Below, one piece after another: positions 34,829 through 44,438 of a stretch of 45,121 nt of DNA; the first letter of the stretch is position 1, and every line of letters starts with the position of its first letter. The DNA lies in NCBI GenBank assembly GCA_903900805.1, contig CAIUOP010000086.1, forward strand, positions 1 to 45,121, given 5' to 3'. A program made the translations under genes and the position numbers. The DNA is from an uncultured beta proteobacterium. Its GTDB lineage: Bacteria; Pseudomonadota; Gammaproteobacteria; Burkholderiales; Burkholderiaceae. Under the pieces are notes generated by a model. The model did no database searches, was not told the origin of the DNA, and worked only from the letters and a program-made list of their open reading frames with translations.

Positions 34829-37525
34829 TTAAACCGTCATTGGGTTTGGTTTAGTGGTGTCAATCCCATACTTCTGAATTGCTTCAGCAAGTTTTTGACG
34901 ATCCATCTGACCGGCATCTACCAAAGATCTCAGAGCAGTCAGCACAACCCAGCGACGATCTACCTCGAAGAAGTCACGCAACTTTTCACGGGTATCAGAG
35001 CGGCCAAAGCCATCTGTGCCCAATACTTCATAGCGGCGACTAATATGCTGAATCGCTGGACGAATCTGCTCGGCAAATAAACGCACATAGTCAGTAGCTG
35101 CGATGATTGGGCCTGAAGTATCTTTTAAGCATTTCTCGACATGAGAAAGTAAGGGTGCTGCTGTTGGATTTAAGAGATTAGCGCGGTGTACCGTATTCCA
35201 ATCTCGTCCTAACTCAGTAAAGCTTGGGCAACCCCACAAGTCAGAGGCAACACCCCAGTCTTTGTGAAGCATTTCTGCTGCTTCAATCACTTCACGGAAA
35301 ATAGTTCCTGAGCCGAGAAGTTGAACACGTAACTTCGCTTTGTCATCACCCACAGACTTGAGCTTGTACATCCCTTTGATGATGTCTTTCTCAGCACCCT
35401 TTGGCATTCCGGGATGAGCATAGTTTTCATTCATCAAGGTGATGTAGTAGTAAACATCTTCCTGAACTTCCAACATACGGCGCATACCATCCTGAATCAC
35501 CACTGCTAATTCAAATGCGAATGTTGGATCGTAGCTAATACAGTTTGGCACTGCCCCACTCCAAAGGTGGCTATGGCCATCTTCGTGTTGCAAGCCTTCG
35601 CCATTCAAAGTAGTTCTACCAGCAGTACCACCGAGTAAGAAACCGCGGCTACGCATATCACCCGCTGCCCATGCTAAGTCACCAATCCGCTGGAAACCAA
35701 ACATGGAGTAGAAGATATAGAAAGGCAACATCGGTACGCCATGGGTAGAGTAAGCAGTTGCGGCTGCAATCCAGTCGCACATGCCGCCCGCTTCATTAAT
35801 ACCCTCTTGCAAAATCTGGCCCGTCTTATCCTCTTTGTAGAACATCAATTGATCATGATCTTCTGGGGTATAGAGCTGACCCAATTGATTCCAGATACCC
35901 AATTGGCGGAACATGCCTTCCATACCAAAGGTACGGGATTCATCCGGAACAATCGGAACCACCCGTTTACCCAAAACTTTATCGCGCACAACAGTATTGA
36001 GCATGCGCACAAATGCCATCGTTGTCGAAATCTCACGGCCTTCTGCAGTGGCTTCAAGTAGTGGAGCAAATACATCCAATGCAGGAACAGGCAAACTTTC
36101 TGCCTTCATACGACGCTGCGGTAAATAACCACCCAACTCTTGGCGACGCGCCTTCATGTACTCCAACTCAGGGCTACCTTCGGCAAATTTCACCAAAGGC
36201 ATTTCATCGAGATCCTCGTTCTTTACCGGAATCTCAAAACGATCACGGAAACGACGTACGTCATCGTCATTCATCTTCTTTGCTTGGTGAGCAATATTCA
36301 TCGCTTCACCTGAACCGCCCATACCGTAACCTTTAATCGTGTGAGCCAAAATTACGGTTGGTTGATTCTTGTGATTTACCGCTGCATGAAATGCTGCATA
36401 GACTTTATGCGGATCATGGCCACCACGATTAAGTTGCCAAATCTCATCATCGCTCCAGTCACTCACTAAGGCTTTTAATTCTGGAGTATTAAATACCGTC
36501 TCGCGAACATAGCCGCCATGCTTAGACTTCATAGTCTGATACTGACCATCCACGATTTCGCCAAGGCGCTGCATCAAGATGCCTTTTTTATCACGGGCAA
36601 ATAACGCATCCCACTGACCACCCCACACGACTTTGATCACATTCCAGCCAGAACCACGGAACTCACCCTCGAGCTCTTGAATGATGCTGCCATTACCACG
36701 CACCGGTCCATCAAGACGTTGCAAGTTACAGTTCACTACAAAAATCAGGTTGTCCAGTTTTTCACGGCCAGCCATACCAATTGCGCCTAAAGATTCTGGC
36801 TCATCAGTTTCACCATCACCCAAGAAAGCCCAGACTTTACGTCCCTCGCTCTTAATGAAACCACGGTCTTGCATATAGCGCATAAAGCGCGCTTGATAAA
36901 TCGCCATGATTGGGCCTAAGCCCATCGATACGGTTGGGAACTGCCAGAAGTCTGGCATCAACCAAGGATGTGGATAGCTAGAGATACCCTTACCGCCAAC
37001 CTCTTGACGAAAGTTATTCAACTGCTCATCTGAGAGGCGCCCTAACATATAGGCGCGTGCATAAACACCTGGTGCTGAGTGGCCTTGTACAAAAATCAGA
37101 TCCCCGCCATGCTCAGGTGATGGTGCATGCCAAAAATGGTTATAGCCTACGTCATACAAAGTTGCCGCTGACTGGAAAGAAGAAATATGTCCGCCAACGT
37201 TAGTGTCTTTATTTGCACGCAGAACCATCGCCATCGCGTTCCAACGAGTGTAAGAACGAATACGGTGTTCGACATTCTGATCACCCGGTAAGCGCGCTTG
37301 ATTCTCCACTGGAATCGTATTGATATAAGGAGTCTCTGCATGAAAGGGTTGTACAACCCCATTCACTCTGGCATGAGAAATTTGTTGATCGATTAAAAAG
37401 GCAGCGCGCTCAGGGCCTTCGTTATGGATAACGCCGTCAAGGGCCTGTAACCATTCTTGAGTTTCACCAGGATCGACGTCCTGAGAATTCTGCTTACCTA
37501 ACACTTGCTCTGGAACTGCGGCCAT
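34829..37525 (-). CDS. aceE: Pyruvate dehydrogenase E1 component (homodimeric type)
   Basis: Thiamine diphosphate-dependent decarboxylase that feeds acetyl groups to AceF. The 898 residues have the length of the homodimeric gammaproteobacterial-like E1. The ThDP/Mg motif GDGETDEPESLGAIGMAGRE followed by LDNLIFVVNCNLQRLDGPV is clear. Other signatures are HISSFQSAATLYDVGYNHFW, ILAHTIKGYGMGGSGEAMNI, PDESRTFGMEGMFRQLG, and GRTTLNGEGLQHEDGHSHLW. GGAG lies seven bases before the ATG, with a predicted promoter 52 bases upstream. It is the first gene of aceE-aceF-lpdA and is divergent from a two-component system. Confidence 0.98.
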   Translation of the reverse strand: MAAVPEQVLGKQNSQDVDPGETQEWLQALDGVIHNEGPERAAFLIDQQISHARVNGVVQPFHAETPYINTIPVENQARLPGDQNVEHRIRSYTRWNAMAMVLRANKDTNVGGHISSFQSAATLYDVGYNHFWHAPSPEHGGDLIFVQGHSAPGVYARAYMLGRLSDEQLNNFRQEVGGKGISSYPHPWLMPDFWQFPTVSMGLGPIMAIYQARFMRYMQDRGFIKSEGRKVWAFLGDGETDEPESLGAIGMAGREKLDNLIFVVNCNLQRLDGPVRGNGSIIQELEGEFRGSGWNVIKVVWGGQWDALFARDKKGILMQRLGEIVDGQYQTMKSKHGGYVRETVFNTPELKALVSDWSDDEIWQLNRGGHDPHKVYAAFHAAVNHKNQPTVILAHTIKGYGMGGSGEAMNIAHQAKKMNDDDVRRFRDRFEIPVKNEDLDEMPLVKFAEGSPELEYMKARRQELGGYLPQRRMKAESLPVPALDVFAPLLEATAEGREISTTMAFVRMLNTVVRDKVLGKRVVPIVPDESRTFGMEGMFRQLGIWNQLGQLYTPEDHDQLMFYKEDKTGQILQEGINEAGGMCDWIAAATAYSTHGVPMLPFYIFYSMFGFQRIGDLAWAAGDMRSRGFLLGGTAGRTTLNGEGLQHEDGHSHLWSGAVPNCISYDPTFAFELAVVIQDGMRRMLEVQEDVYYYITLMNENYAHPGMPKGAEKDIIKGMYKLKSVGDDKAKLRVQLLGSGTIFREVIEAAEMLHKDWGVASDLWGCPSFTELGRDWNTVHRANLLNPTAAPLLSHVEKCLKDTSGPIIAATDYVRLFAEQIRPAIQHISRRYEVLGTDGFGRSDTREKLRDFFEVDRRWVVLTALRSLVDAGQMDRQKLAEAIQKYGIDTTKPNPMTV

Positions 37526-37576
37526 AACTTATCTCCAATGAGTACTTCGCAATTAATTATTCACTTTATAGGGAAT

Positions 37577-37605
37577 ATTCTAAAAAGGTATTGGGAGGTA
37601 AACAA
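37577..37605 (-). promoter_or_regulatory. Predicted sigma-70 promoter of aceE-aceF-lpdA
   Basis: On the minus strand TTGTTT (37600-37605) and TAGAAT (37577-37582) are spaced by 17 bases; the -10 box matches consensus at five of six positions, the -35 box at three. The expected start near 37570 leaves a leader of about 45 bases. A weak -35 box would suit an activated promoter. Confidence 0.45.
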
Positions 37606-37730
37606 GCAATTTTCCACATAATGATAATATTTCTCATAATATGGGATTTTATTGCACTGCAAATAAGATCTTGAATTTACTCAGGAAATAGCATTTTCAA
37701 TAGCGCAATCAGGCAAAATAGGCCTCATTC

Positions 37731-40247
37731 ATGAAAAGTTCGGTATCTTTTAGATTACTCCTCAGTCCATTCCTATGGCTCCGAAAAATCCGAGGGTTTC
37801 GGATCGTATATACCCCTCTAATTGCCATTGTTATCTTTACGGTAGTCATGGGCGTCATTTTGGGAACCCTACAGTTACAAGAAAAAAATCAGCAGGCATC
37901 CGCTCTATTTAGAGAGCTCTCGTTGGCTAAGCAGCGTATACAGCTCCGCTTTGTAACTAATCTGGATATCTTGGTCAGCATTAATCGGCAACTGGCAGCT
38001 AGCGAAGATCAGGGAAAACTGAAAAAAATTGCTTATGAGCAAGCAGTTGATTTAGTTAATAACAACCATGAAATTGTTAAAGTCATCTGGATTGATCCAA
38101 ATAATCAGCCATTGTGGACGGCTCCCCTCAGTAACAATAAAACCGATTGGATTAGCAGAACACAAAATGACCAATTGGCTAACGAGGGACTAGCCAATGC
38201 GATCGAACTCAGTAGAAGCACCAACAGGGCATCATTTAGTCAGTTTATTAATTTAAATCTTCCAAGCAACGAGAGCCTTGCTAATGAAAGAAAAACGGTT
38301 TTTTGGCAAGTCGTTCCCAATATTGTTGGCGGAGAGATTATTGGATATTTAGCCGCTCTCTATACCACTCAGGGTGTTTTAGATGTGGTGCCATCAGAAC
38401 TCAAAGCGCTTTACCGCTTTACCCTTCTCACCGACAATGAAAGAGTGCTGTCCATCTCATCTGATCGAGATACCCCAAGACGAGCATTTACCAACCAGAC
38501 GAGTTTAGACATTGGCATTCTCAGTCCGAACTTAATTTTACGGATCGATACTTATCCTCCGCCGACCAATCTCACCTTCCGGATGTTGATTGGGGTTGTC
38601 ATTGGCTTGTGTGCCTTCGTGATATGGAGTTTGTGGTCGGTCTTAAAACAAATGCAAGTCCGCCAAGAAGCGGAAGCTAGTTTGCGGACTGAAACAAGCT
38701 TTCGTAATGCCATGGAAAATTCCACTCCAGTTGGTATTCGGGCGCATGATATGGAAAAACGCATTACGTATGTGAACCGCGCATTTTGCGATATGACTGG
38801 CTGGTCAGCAAAAGAACTGATTGGCCTCACTCCGCCATTTCCCTTCTGGCCCGAATCGAGGCGTGAGGAACTGGTCGAGAAAATGAACCTTGCCCTGCAA
38901 TCCGAAGTCATATCCAAAACAGGCATTGAGGGTGCTATTTTGCGTCGCGATGGCTCGCAAATTCTGACTCGTACTTTTATTGCCCCACTGATTAATGAAA
39001 AGGGCAAACAAACGGGTTGGATTACCTCTTTAGTTGATATCTCTGAACCAACGAAGATTCGTGAAGAACTGAGCGCTTCTCAAGAGCGCTTCGTTACTGT
39101 GCTTGAGGGGCTTGATGCAGCAGTATCCGTGGTAGATCTTGAGAATGACAAACTTCTATTTGCTAATCGCTTCTATCGAGAGAACTTTGGCGACGATGCT
39201 AAAGGCCATTTTAAATTAGCCAGTAATCGTAATAATCCGGATGCCTTGCGTGAAGTTGCCGAGGAACTGCAAGACTCCGCACCAGGTATTCCAACCTCAT
39301 TCTTATATCAAGAAGCAGAATCAGAAGAAGTCCAATTGGATGACGGCAGCAATAAGTGGTTTGAGGTACGTCGCCGCTTTATTCCCTGGGTAGATGGCCA
39401 TTTAGCCCAACTCTTAATTGCCACTGACATCACGATTCGCAAAGAGGCTGATGAATTGGCACGCCAACAAGAGGCACGGATGCAATTTACAAGCCGTCTG
39501 ACTACGATGGGCGAAATGGCGTCCTCTCTTGCTCATGAATTAAATCAACCGCTATCGGCCATTTCTAATTACTGCATGGGCGTTGCAAAACGCTTAGAGG
39601 GTAATCTTGATGCCTCTGTTAGTAAAGATATTTTGCCTGCCCTAGAAAAAGCTTCTGAACAAGCGCATCGTGCAGGCACCATCATTCAGCGTATTCGCGG
39701 ATTTGTGAAGCGCAGTGAGCCGCAACGCAAATTCTCATCGATCACTACAATCATTGATGATGCAGTGGGTCTGGTAGAGATTGAAGCGCATCGCCATCGC
39801 TTAAGCATTACCTCTAATCTAGCTGGCGATTTACCCGAGGTGAATGTAGACCCCGTACTGATCCTGCAGGTCTTGGTGAATCTCCTAAAAAATGCCCTCG
39901 ATAGCGTGCGTGAGGCCTACCCCCTCTCATCCCGTTGGTCAGCCCCACCGGTCAACATTAGCGCCGATTTAGATACCAGCACCTTCCCAGCCATGCTGCG
40001 CATACAGGTCACGGATTCTGGGGGTGGTATTGCAGAATCCGTCATAGAACGCATGTTTGAGCCCTTTTTTAGTACTAAAGCGGATGGAATGGGCATGGGA
40101 CTCAATATTTGCCGCTCCATTATTGAATCCCATCATGGGCGGCTTTGGGCATCGAATGTGATGGACTCCGAACGGACTAAACTAGCCGGCTGCACCTTTA
40201 CAATGCTTCTACCCCTAGAATCCCCTGATTCCGTGGAAAATGGATGA
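37731..40247 (+). CDS. Membrane-bound PAS-domain sensor histidine kinase (FixL/DctB-like)
   Basis: An 838-residue sensor kinase. Helices at about 26-46 and 282-305 flank an extracytoplasmic sensor region (47-280). Two cytoplasmic PAS domains follow (about 325-440, with GIRAHDMEKRITYVNRAFCD, and about 453-570). The phospho-acceptor histidine is H602 in MASSLAHELNQPLSAIS. The ATPase domain has the N box LVNLLKNALDSV, then DSGGGI, FEPFFSTKADGMGMGLNICR. HELNQPL is typical of FixL/DctB-type kinases. Its partner regulator is encoded 24 bases downstream, and the pair is divergent from aceE. The stimulus is unknown; no haem-binding histidine could be assigned. Confidence 0.92.
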   Translation: MKSSVSFRLLLSPFLWLRKIRGFRIVYTPLIAIVIFTVVMGVILGTLQLQEKNQQASALFRELSLAKQRIQLRFVTNLDILVSINRQLAASEDQGKLKKIAYEQAVDLVNNNHEIVKVIWIDPNNQPLWTAPLSNNKTDWISRTQNDQLANEGLANAIELSRSTNRASFSQFINLNLPSNESLANERKTVFWQVVPNIVGGEIIGYLAALYTTQGVLDVVPSELKALYRFTLLTDNERVLSISSDRDTPRRAFTNQTSLDIGILSPNLILRIDTYPPPTNLTFRMLIGVVIGLCAFVIWSLWSVLKQMQVRQEAEASLRTETSFRNAMENSTPVGIRAHDMEKRITYVNRAFCDMTGWSAKELIGLTPPFPFWPESRREELVEKMNLALQSEVISKTGIEGAILRRDGSQILTRTFIAPLINEKGKQTGWITSLVDISEPTKIREELSASQERFVTVLEGLDAAVSVVDLENDKLLFANRFYRENFGDDAKGHFKLASNRNNPDALREVAEELQDSAPGIPTSFLYQEAESEEVQLDDGSNKWFEVRRRFIPWVDGHLAQLLIATDITIRKEADELARQQEARMQFTSRLTTMGEMASSLAHELNQPLSAISNYCMGVAKRLEGNLDASVSKDILPALEKASEQAHRAGTIIQRIRGFVKRSEPQRKFSSITTIIDDAVGLVEIEAHRHRLSITSNLAGDLPEVNVDPVLILQVLVNLLKNALDSVREAYPLSSRWSAPPVNISADLDTSTFPAMLRIQVTDSGGGIAESVIERMFEPFFSTKADGMGMGLNICRSIIESHHGRLWASNVMDSERTKLAGCTFTMLLPLESPDSVENG

Positions 40248-40283
40248 ATATCCTATTTTTAGATTGACCTTGTGAGACCCCTT

Positions 40284-40928
40284 ATGAACTTAGCTGCTGC
40301 CAAACCAAACCAAGCCGAAGTTGTATACGTCGTTGACGATGACGAGGCTGTACGTGATTCACTCACATGGCTTTTAGAGAGCAATGGTTATGTAGTGCGC
40401 TGTCATGCCAGTGCTGAGCGTTTCTTACAGTCTTTACAGAGCACGGATAAGTCGACGATCTCTTGTGCGATTCTGGATGTGCGTATGCCTGGGATGTCTG
40501 GCCTTGAGCTCCAAGAGCGTTTAATCAGTGAAAACTTCCCGATGCCAGTGGCCTTTATTACTGGTCATGGCGATGTCTCGATGGCAGTCTCCACCATGAA
40601 ACGTGGCGCAGTAGACTTTATTGAGAAGCCTTTTAAAGAAAATGATCTTTGCAGCTTAGTCGATCGCATGTTTGCCAAAGCAAGAGTAGATTACTCACAA
40701 GCAAGTCAACGCAAAATTACTCAGAGCTTACTCAGTAAGCTAACTGGTCGTGAGCGTCAAGTATTAGAGCGTATTGTTGCTGGTCGCCTCAATAAACAAA
40801 TTGCTGATGATCTTGGTATCTCTATTAAGACAGTTGAAGCCCACCGCGCTAATATTATGGAAAAGCTTAACGTCAATACCGTTGCCGACCTGCTCCGCTT
40901 GGCTTTGTCTGACCCACAACCAAATTAA
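40284..40928 (+). CDS. FixJ-type LuxR-family response regulator
   Basis: Two-domain response regulator of 214 residues from ATG 40284. A GTG four codons earlier (40272) is possible, but only the ATG has a GAG about seven bases upstream. The receiver domain (about 12-130) has the acidic pocket [10 protein letters not shown], the phospho-acceptor D65 in [12 protein letters not shown] and the conserved lysine in [10 protein letters not shown]. The C-terminal LuxR helix-turn-helix (about 145-210) reads [20 protein letters not shown], then [20 protein letters not shown]. Given its place beside the kinase gene it is the likely partner; the divergent aceE operon is a possible target. Confidence 0.93.
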   Translation: MNLAAAKPNQAEVVYVVDDDEAVRDSLTWLLESNGYVVRCHASAERFLQSLQSTDKSTISCAILDVRMPGMSGLELQERLISENFPMPVAFITGHGDVSMAVSTMKRGAVDFIEKPFKENDLCSLVDRMFAKARVDYSQASQRKITQSLLSKLTGRERQVLERIVAGRLNKQIADDLGISIKTVEAHRANIMEKLNVNTVADLLRLALSDPQPN

Positions 40929-40948
40929 TTCTAATCAAAGCACTCGCA

Positions 40949-41803
40949 ATGCCAGCCCAATTACTTGACGGTAACGCGCTCTCCAAAAAAATTCGTACTG
41001 AAATTGCAGCGCGTGGCGCAATTGTTACTGCCAAAGGCGTTCGCCCTGGCTTAGCAGTCATTGTGGTGGGTGAAGTTCCTGCTAGCCAAGTCTATGTCCG
41101 CAATAAAGTGAAAGCCTGTGAAGATGTTGGTTTTCATTCGGTATTGGAGCGCTACTCTGCTGAGTTAGGTGAAGAAGAATTACTGGCTCGCATTGCAACC
41201 CTCAATGCAGACCCATCCATTCATGGCATCTTGGTGCAATTGCCACTGCCAGAACATATTGCTGCTGAGCGTGTGCTTGAAGCCATTGCACCCCAAAAGG
41301 ATGTGGATGGTTTTCATGTGGCTAATGCTGGTGCTTTAATGGTTGGCCAGCCAGAGTTCAAGCCTTGCACTCCTTATGGCTGTATGAAACTCTTAGAGAG
41401 CATTGATTACCCGATTCGGGGTGCCCGTGCTGTGATTGTTGGCGCTTCTAATATTGTGGGTAAACCGATGGCCATGCTGCTCCTGCAAGCGGGTGCAACA
41501 GTGACGATCTGTAATAGCAAGACTCGCGATCTAGCGCACCACACTAAAGATGCTGACATTTTGGTAGTCGCCACTGGTAAACCTAAGATGATTTCTGGCG
41601 ATATGGTGAAAACAGGTGCTGTCGTGATCGACGTGGGTATCAATCGCATGCCAGATGGCAAACTCTGTGGCGATGTGGATTTTGACGCCGCTAAATATAT
41701 CGCTGGCTGGATCACCCCTGTACCGGGCGGCGTCGGCCCTATGACGATTACCATGCTGCTCATGAATACTTTAGAAGCGGCAGAAAAAGCAGCCAAGCCC
41801 TAG
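40949..41803 (+). CDS. folD: Methylenetetrahydrofolate dehydrogenase / cyclohydrolase
   Basis: Bifunctional enzyme that oxidises 5,10-methylene-THF and hydrolyses the product to 10-formyl-THF. The 284 residues have normal length. Signatures are [20 protein letters not shown] (with the catalytic lysine region), [25 protein letters not shown] and the NADP site [40 protein letters not shown] closes the protein. It begins 20 bases after the response-regulator stop and ends 19 bases before prlC, so the run may be one transcript. Confidence 0.98.
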   Translation: MPAQLLDGNALSKKIRTEIAARGAIVTAKGVRPGLAVIVVGEVPASQVYVRNKVKACEDVGFHSVLERYSAELGEEELLARIATLNADPSIHGILVQLPLPEHIAAERVLEAIAPQKDVDGFHVANAGALMVGQPEFKPCTPYGCMKLLESIDYPIRGARAVIVGASNIVGKPMAMLLLQAGATVTICNSKTRDLAHHTKDADILVVATGKPKMISGDMVKTGAVVIDVGINRMPDGKLCGDVDFDAAKYIAGWITPVPGGVGPMTITMLLMNTLEAAEKAAKP

Positions 41804-41822
41804 ATCCATTAAGCTAGAGGGT

Positions 41823-43946
41823 ATGACTACATCTCTCTTTGCCCTACCTGCCGCTTTACAAAATAATCCGCTCGTAACTTTTGGTCGTGGCATCGCTGCC
41901 TACTCAGAAGTAAAACCTGAGCACATTACTCCAGCCATTCAGTTCCTACTGGGACATGCACAAACTGCTGTCGATACAGCAACAGATCCGAAAACACCTT
42001 CAAGTTGGGATGCATTGGCTGAGCCCCTAGAAGATGCCACCGAGGCGCTAGGAAGATCTTGGGGAGTAATCTCCCATCTCAATAGCGTCGCTGATGCCCC
42101 AGAATTACGCGCTGCCTATGGAGAGATGCTGCCTGAGGTCACTGCATTCTTTTCTAGCCTTGGGCAAAACTTAGCGCTCTACAAGAAATTTAAAGAGCTC
42201 AAAAATAGTCCTGACTTTGCAAAGCTCAATCGTGCACAACAGAAAGTGATTGAAAACTCGCTACGAGATTTTCGTTTGGGCGGTGCTGAACTCAGTGATA
42301 CTGACAAACCGCGCTTTTCTGCCATTCAGGATGAGCAAGCAGTATTGGGGAAAGCATTCTCAGATCATGTCTTAGATGCGACTGATGGCTTTGTTCATCT
42401 AGTAAGTGATAAGACAGATCTTGCTGGCTTACCAGAGGACGCTATTGCTGCCGCTGCAGATACCGCGCAGCAAAAGAATCTGGAAGGCTGGGCCTTCACC
42501 TTGCATTTTCCTTCCTACTATCCTGTGATGCAGTATTCCGAGAATTGGGAGCTGCGTCGCCTGATGTATCAAGCTTATGTCACCCGCTCATCCGAACTAG
42601 CACCCCAATACACCAAGGGCAAGCTCGATTGGGATAATACTCAGAATATGTTGGAGCAATTACGTCTGCGAGATGAAGAAGCGCGCATGCTGGGATTTGC
42701 TAATTATGCAGCACTCAGTTTAGCCCCCAAGATGGCCAATACCGTTGATGAAGTAGATCTCTTCTTAACGAACTTTGCCATTAAATCAAAACCATTTGCC
42801 CAGAAGGATTGGGAAGAACTTTGTGACTACGCAAAGACTGAGCTTGGATTTGTAGATGGCCTTGAGCCTTGGGATATCCCGTTTGCTGCTGAACGTTTAA
42901 AGCAAGCGCGTTACTCCTTCTCCGAAAATGAACTCAAACAGTACTTCCCATTGCCTAAAGTATTAGATGGCTTATTCCAAGTCATTCAGACACTGTTTGG
43001 CGTCAAGATTGAAGCAGCAGACTTACCGACATGGCATGCGGATGTGCAATCTTTTGCCGTGAAAGACCTTGCTGGAAAAATACGGGCTTATTTCTATTTA
43101 GATCCCTATGCCCGCCCAGGTAAACGTGGCGGCGCCTGGATGGACGATGCTCGTGGTCGCCGAGAACTAGCCAATGGAGAAATCCAGATCCCTGTAGCCT
43201 ATCTTGTGTGCAACTTTGCTCCTCCAGTAACAGTCGATGGGGTATTACGCCAACCCACCATTACTCATGATGATGTCATTACCCTTTTTCATGAAAGTGG
43301 TCATGGCTTGCACCACCTGCTCACTCAGGTAAGTGCCTTAGGGGTTTCAGGTATTAATGGTGTGGAATGGGATGCAGTGGAATTACCCAGTCAGTTTATG
43401 GAGAACTTCTGCTGGGAATGGGAAGTGCTCGAGAAAATGACAGCCCATGCGCAAACTGGCAAGCCATTACCGCGCGAGCTCTTTGAAAAAATACTCGCTG
43501 CCAAGAATTTCCAGAACGGTTTAGCAACCTTGCGTCAAATTGTGATGTCTTTAACAGATTGGCGCTTGCATTCTCGCTTTGATGCTAAAGCTGCCAAAGG
43601 GCATGCAGTGCTCGATGTTTCTAGAAGTATTGCAGCTGAATACAACATCATCCCGCAGCCTGAGATCTCTCGTTGGATTAATTCTTTTAGTCATATCTTT
43701 GCCGGTGGCTATGCTGCTGGTTACTACAGCTATAAATGGGCTGAGGTACTGTCTGCAGATGCTTACTCTGCCTTTGAGGAAGCGGCAAAGCTGACTGGCA
43801 GTGTATTGGATGCTAAAACTGGAACGCGTTATCGAGAAGAAATTCTGGAGGTGGGTGGTAGCCGCCCTGCTGCCGAATCCTTTAAAGCCTTCCGCGGAAG
43901 AGAGCCGAGTATTGATGCTTTACTGCGGCATGGTGGGTTAGCTTAA
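41823..43946 (+). CDS. prlC: Oligopeptidase A (M3 metallopeptidase)
   Basis: Zinc endopeptidase of the M3 family that degrades signal peptides and short peptides in the cytoplasm. The 707 residues have slightly more than the usual 680 length. The zinc motif is HESGH (490-494) in VITLFHESGHGLHHLLTQV, with the third ligand in the EWDAVELPSQFMENFCWEWE stretch. FYLDPYARPGKRGGAWMDDA precedes it, as in PrlC. The C-terminus has SHIFAGGYAAGYYSYKWAEV. It is preceded by folD and followed by an opposed small membrane gene. Confidence 0.97.
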   Translation: MTTSLFALPAALQNNPLVTFGRGIAAYSEVKPEHITPAIQFLLGHAQTAVDTATDPKTPSSWDALAEPLEDATEALGRSWGVISHLNSVADAPELRAAYGEMLPEVTAFFSSLGQNLALYKKFKELKNSPDFAKLNRAQQKVIENSLRDFRLGGAELSDTDKPRFSAIQDEQAVLGKAFSDHVLDATDGFVHLVSDKTDLAGLPEDAIAAAADTAQQKNLEGWAFTLHFPSYYPVMQYSENWELRRLMYQAYVTRSSELAPQYTKGKLDWDNTQNMLEQLRLRDEEARMLGFANYAALSLAPKMANTVDEVDLFLTNFAIKSKPFAQKDWEELCDYAKTELGFVDGLEPWDIPFAAERLKQARYSFSENELKQYFPLPKVLDGLFQVIQTLFGVKIEAADLPTWHADVQSFAVKDLAGKIRAYFYLDPYARPGKRGGAWMDDARGRRELANGEIQIPVAYLVCNFAPPVTVDGVLRQPTITHDDVITLFHESGHGLHHLLTQVSALGVSGINGVEWDAVELPSQFMENFCWEWEVLEKMTAHAQTGKPLPRELFEKILAAKNFQNGLATLRQIVMSLTDWRLHSRFDAKAAKGHAVLDVSRSIAAEYNIIPQPEISRWINSFSHIFAGGYAAGYYSYKWAEVLSADAYSAFEEAAKLTGSVLDAKTGTRYREEILEVGGSRPAAESFKAFRGREPSIDALLRHGGLA

Positions 43947-43961
43947 ATAGCGCAACCCACC
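43932..43961. terminator. Weak hairpin at the prlC 3' end
   Basis: GGTGGGTT and AACCCACC form an 8-bp inverted repeat around a 14-base loop that contains the prlC stop codon. No T run follows on either strand, so it is a doubtful terminator; it may instead limit 3' degradation. It lies just before the convergent small membrane gene. Confidence 0.3.
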
Positions 43962-43975
43962 GAGGACGGAAGGAA

Positions 43976-44137
43976 TTACTTATCCATTCTTTTGCAAATG
44001 GAGCTTGAAACGCTTGCCAAGAAATAAAGCGCCATACCAACGACGAAGACAAGATAACTACCATCGTTGAAAAATTGCAGCAAACCCACGATGACTATGC
44101 CAAGAGCAAGAACGCTGAGAAGTGTTTTAGCAAACAT
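43976..44137 (-). CDS. Small membrane protein, 53 residues, unknown function
   Basis: A short reading frame from ATG 44137 to TAA 43976. AGGGA lies about six bases upstream of the start, a good ribosome-binding site. The protein has two hydrophobic segments, about 5-22 (TLLSVLALGIVIVGLL) and 29-45 (LVFVVGMALYFLASV). Between them is the short polar turn QFFNDGSY, and the tail CKRMDK is basic. It has the composition of a two-helix inner-membrane protein. It converges on prlC and lies apart from other genes. I do not recognise a family, so the coding call rests on ribosome-binding site and hydrophobic pattern. A longer frame at 43882-44064 overlaps it in another phase and looks like a shadow. 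Confidence 0.65.
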   Translation of the reverse strand: MFAKTLLSVLALGIVIVGLLQFFNDGSYLVFVVGMALYFLASVSSSICKRMDK

Positions 44138-44438
44138 ATTGATTCCCTAAGAATGATCGTTTTTTAATAATGCATAATCTTAAGACAAAAAAGAATTTTC
44201 TGCTTTAGAGGATGTTTTGCCCATCAATAGCTATATCTTGCGCTCCTAAGCTGTCGACTCTTTATTTGATCACGAGCGGATACCTGCATCACCCTGACTA
44301 TCCTTTACTAGCCTAAATGCGACATTGGGCTAAAGAGGTCTACGCTGCAAAGTGAAATGTTTAGATATTTGACTGACCTTGGTAATCACTGCAAGCTGTT
44401 CTATAAGGAAATAAAGCTTGAAGATATCTGGCACAGAA
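44138..44438. other. 301-base stretch without a convincing gene
   Basis: Between the small membrane gene and the broken barrel gene I see no tRNA, terminator or supported reading frame. Short plus-strand frames are present but lack ribosome-binding sites. The promoter of the small membrane gene should lie near 44160-44210 on the minus strand, where the sequence is AT-rich, but I could not define its boxes. Confidence 0.6.

Noticed and set aside
43882..44064. Minus-strand frame of 60 residues at the prlC 3' end
   Set aside because: It overlaps the 53-residue frame in another phase and runs antisense into prlC. The 53-residue frame has the better start signals and hydrophobic pattern.
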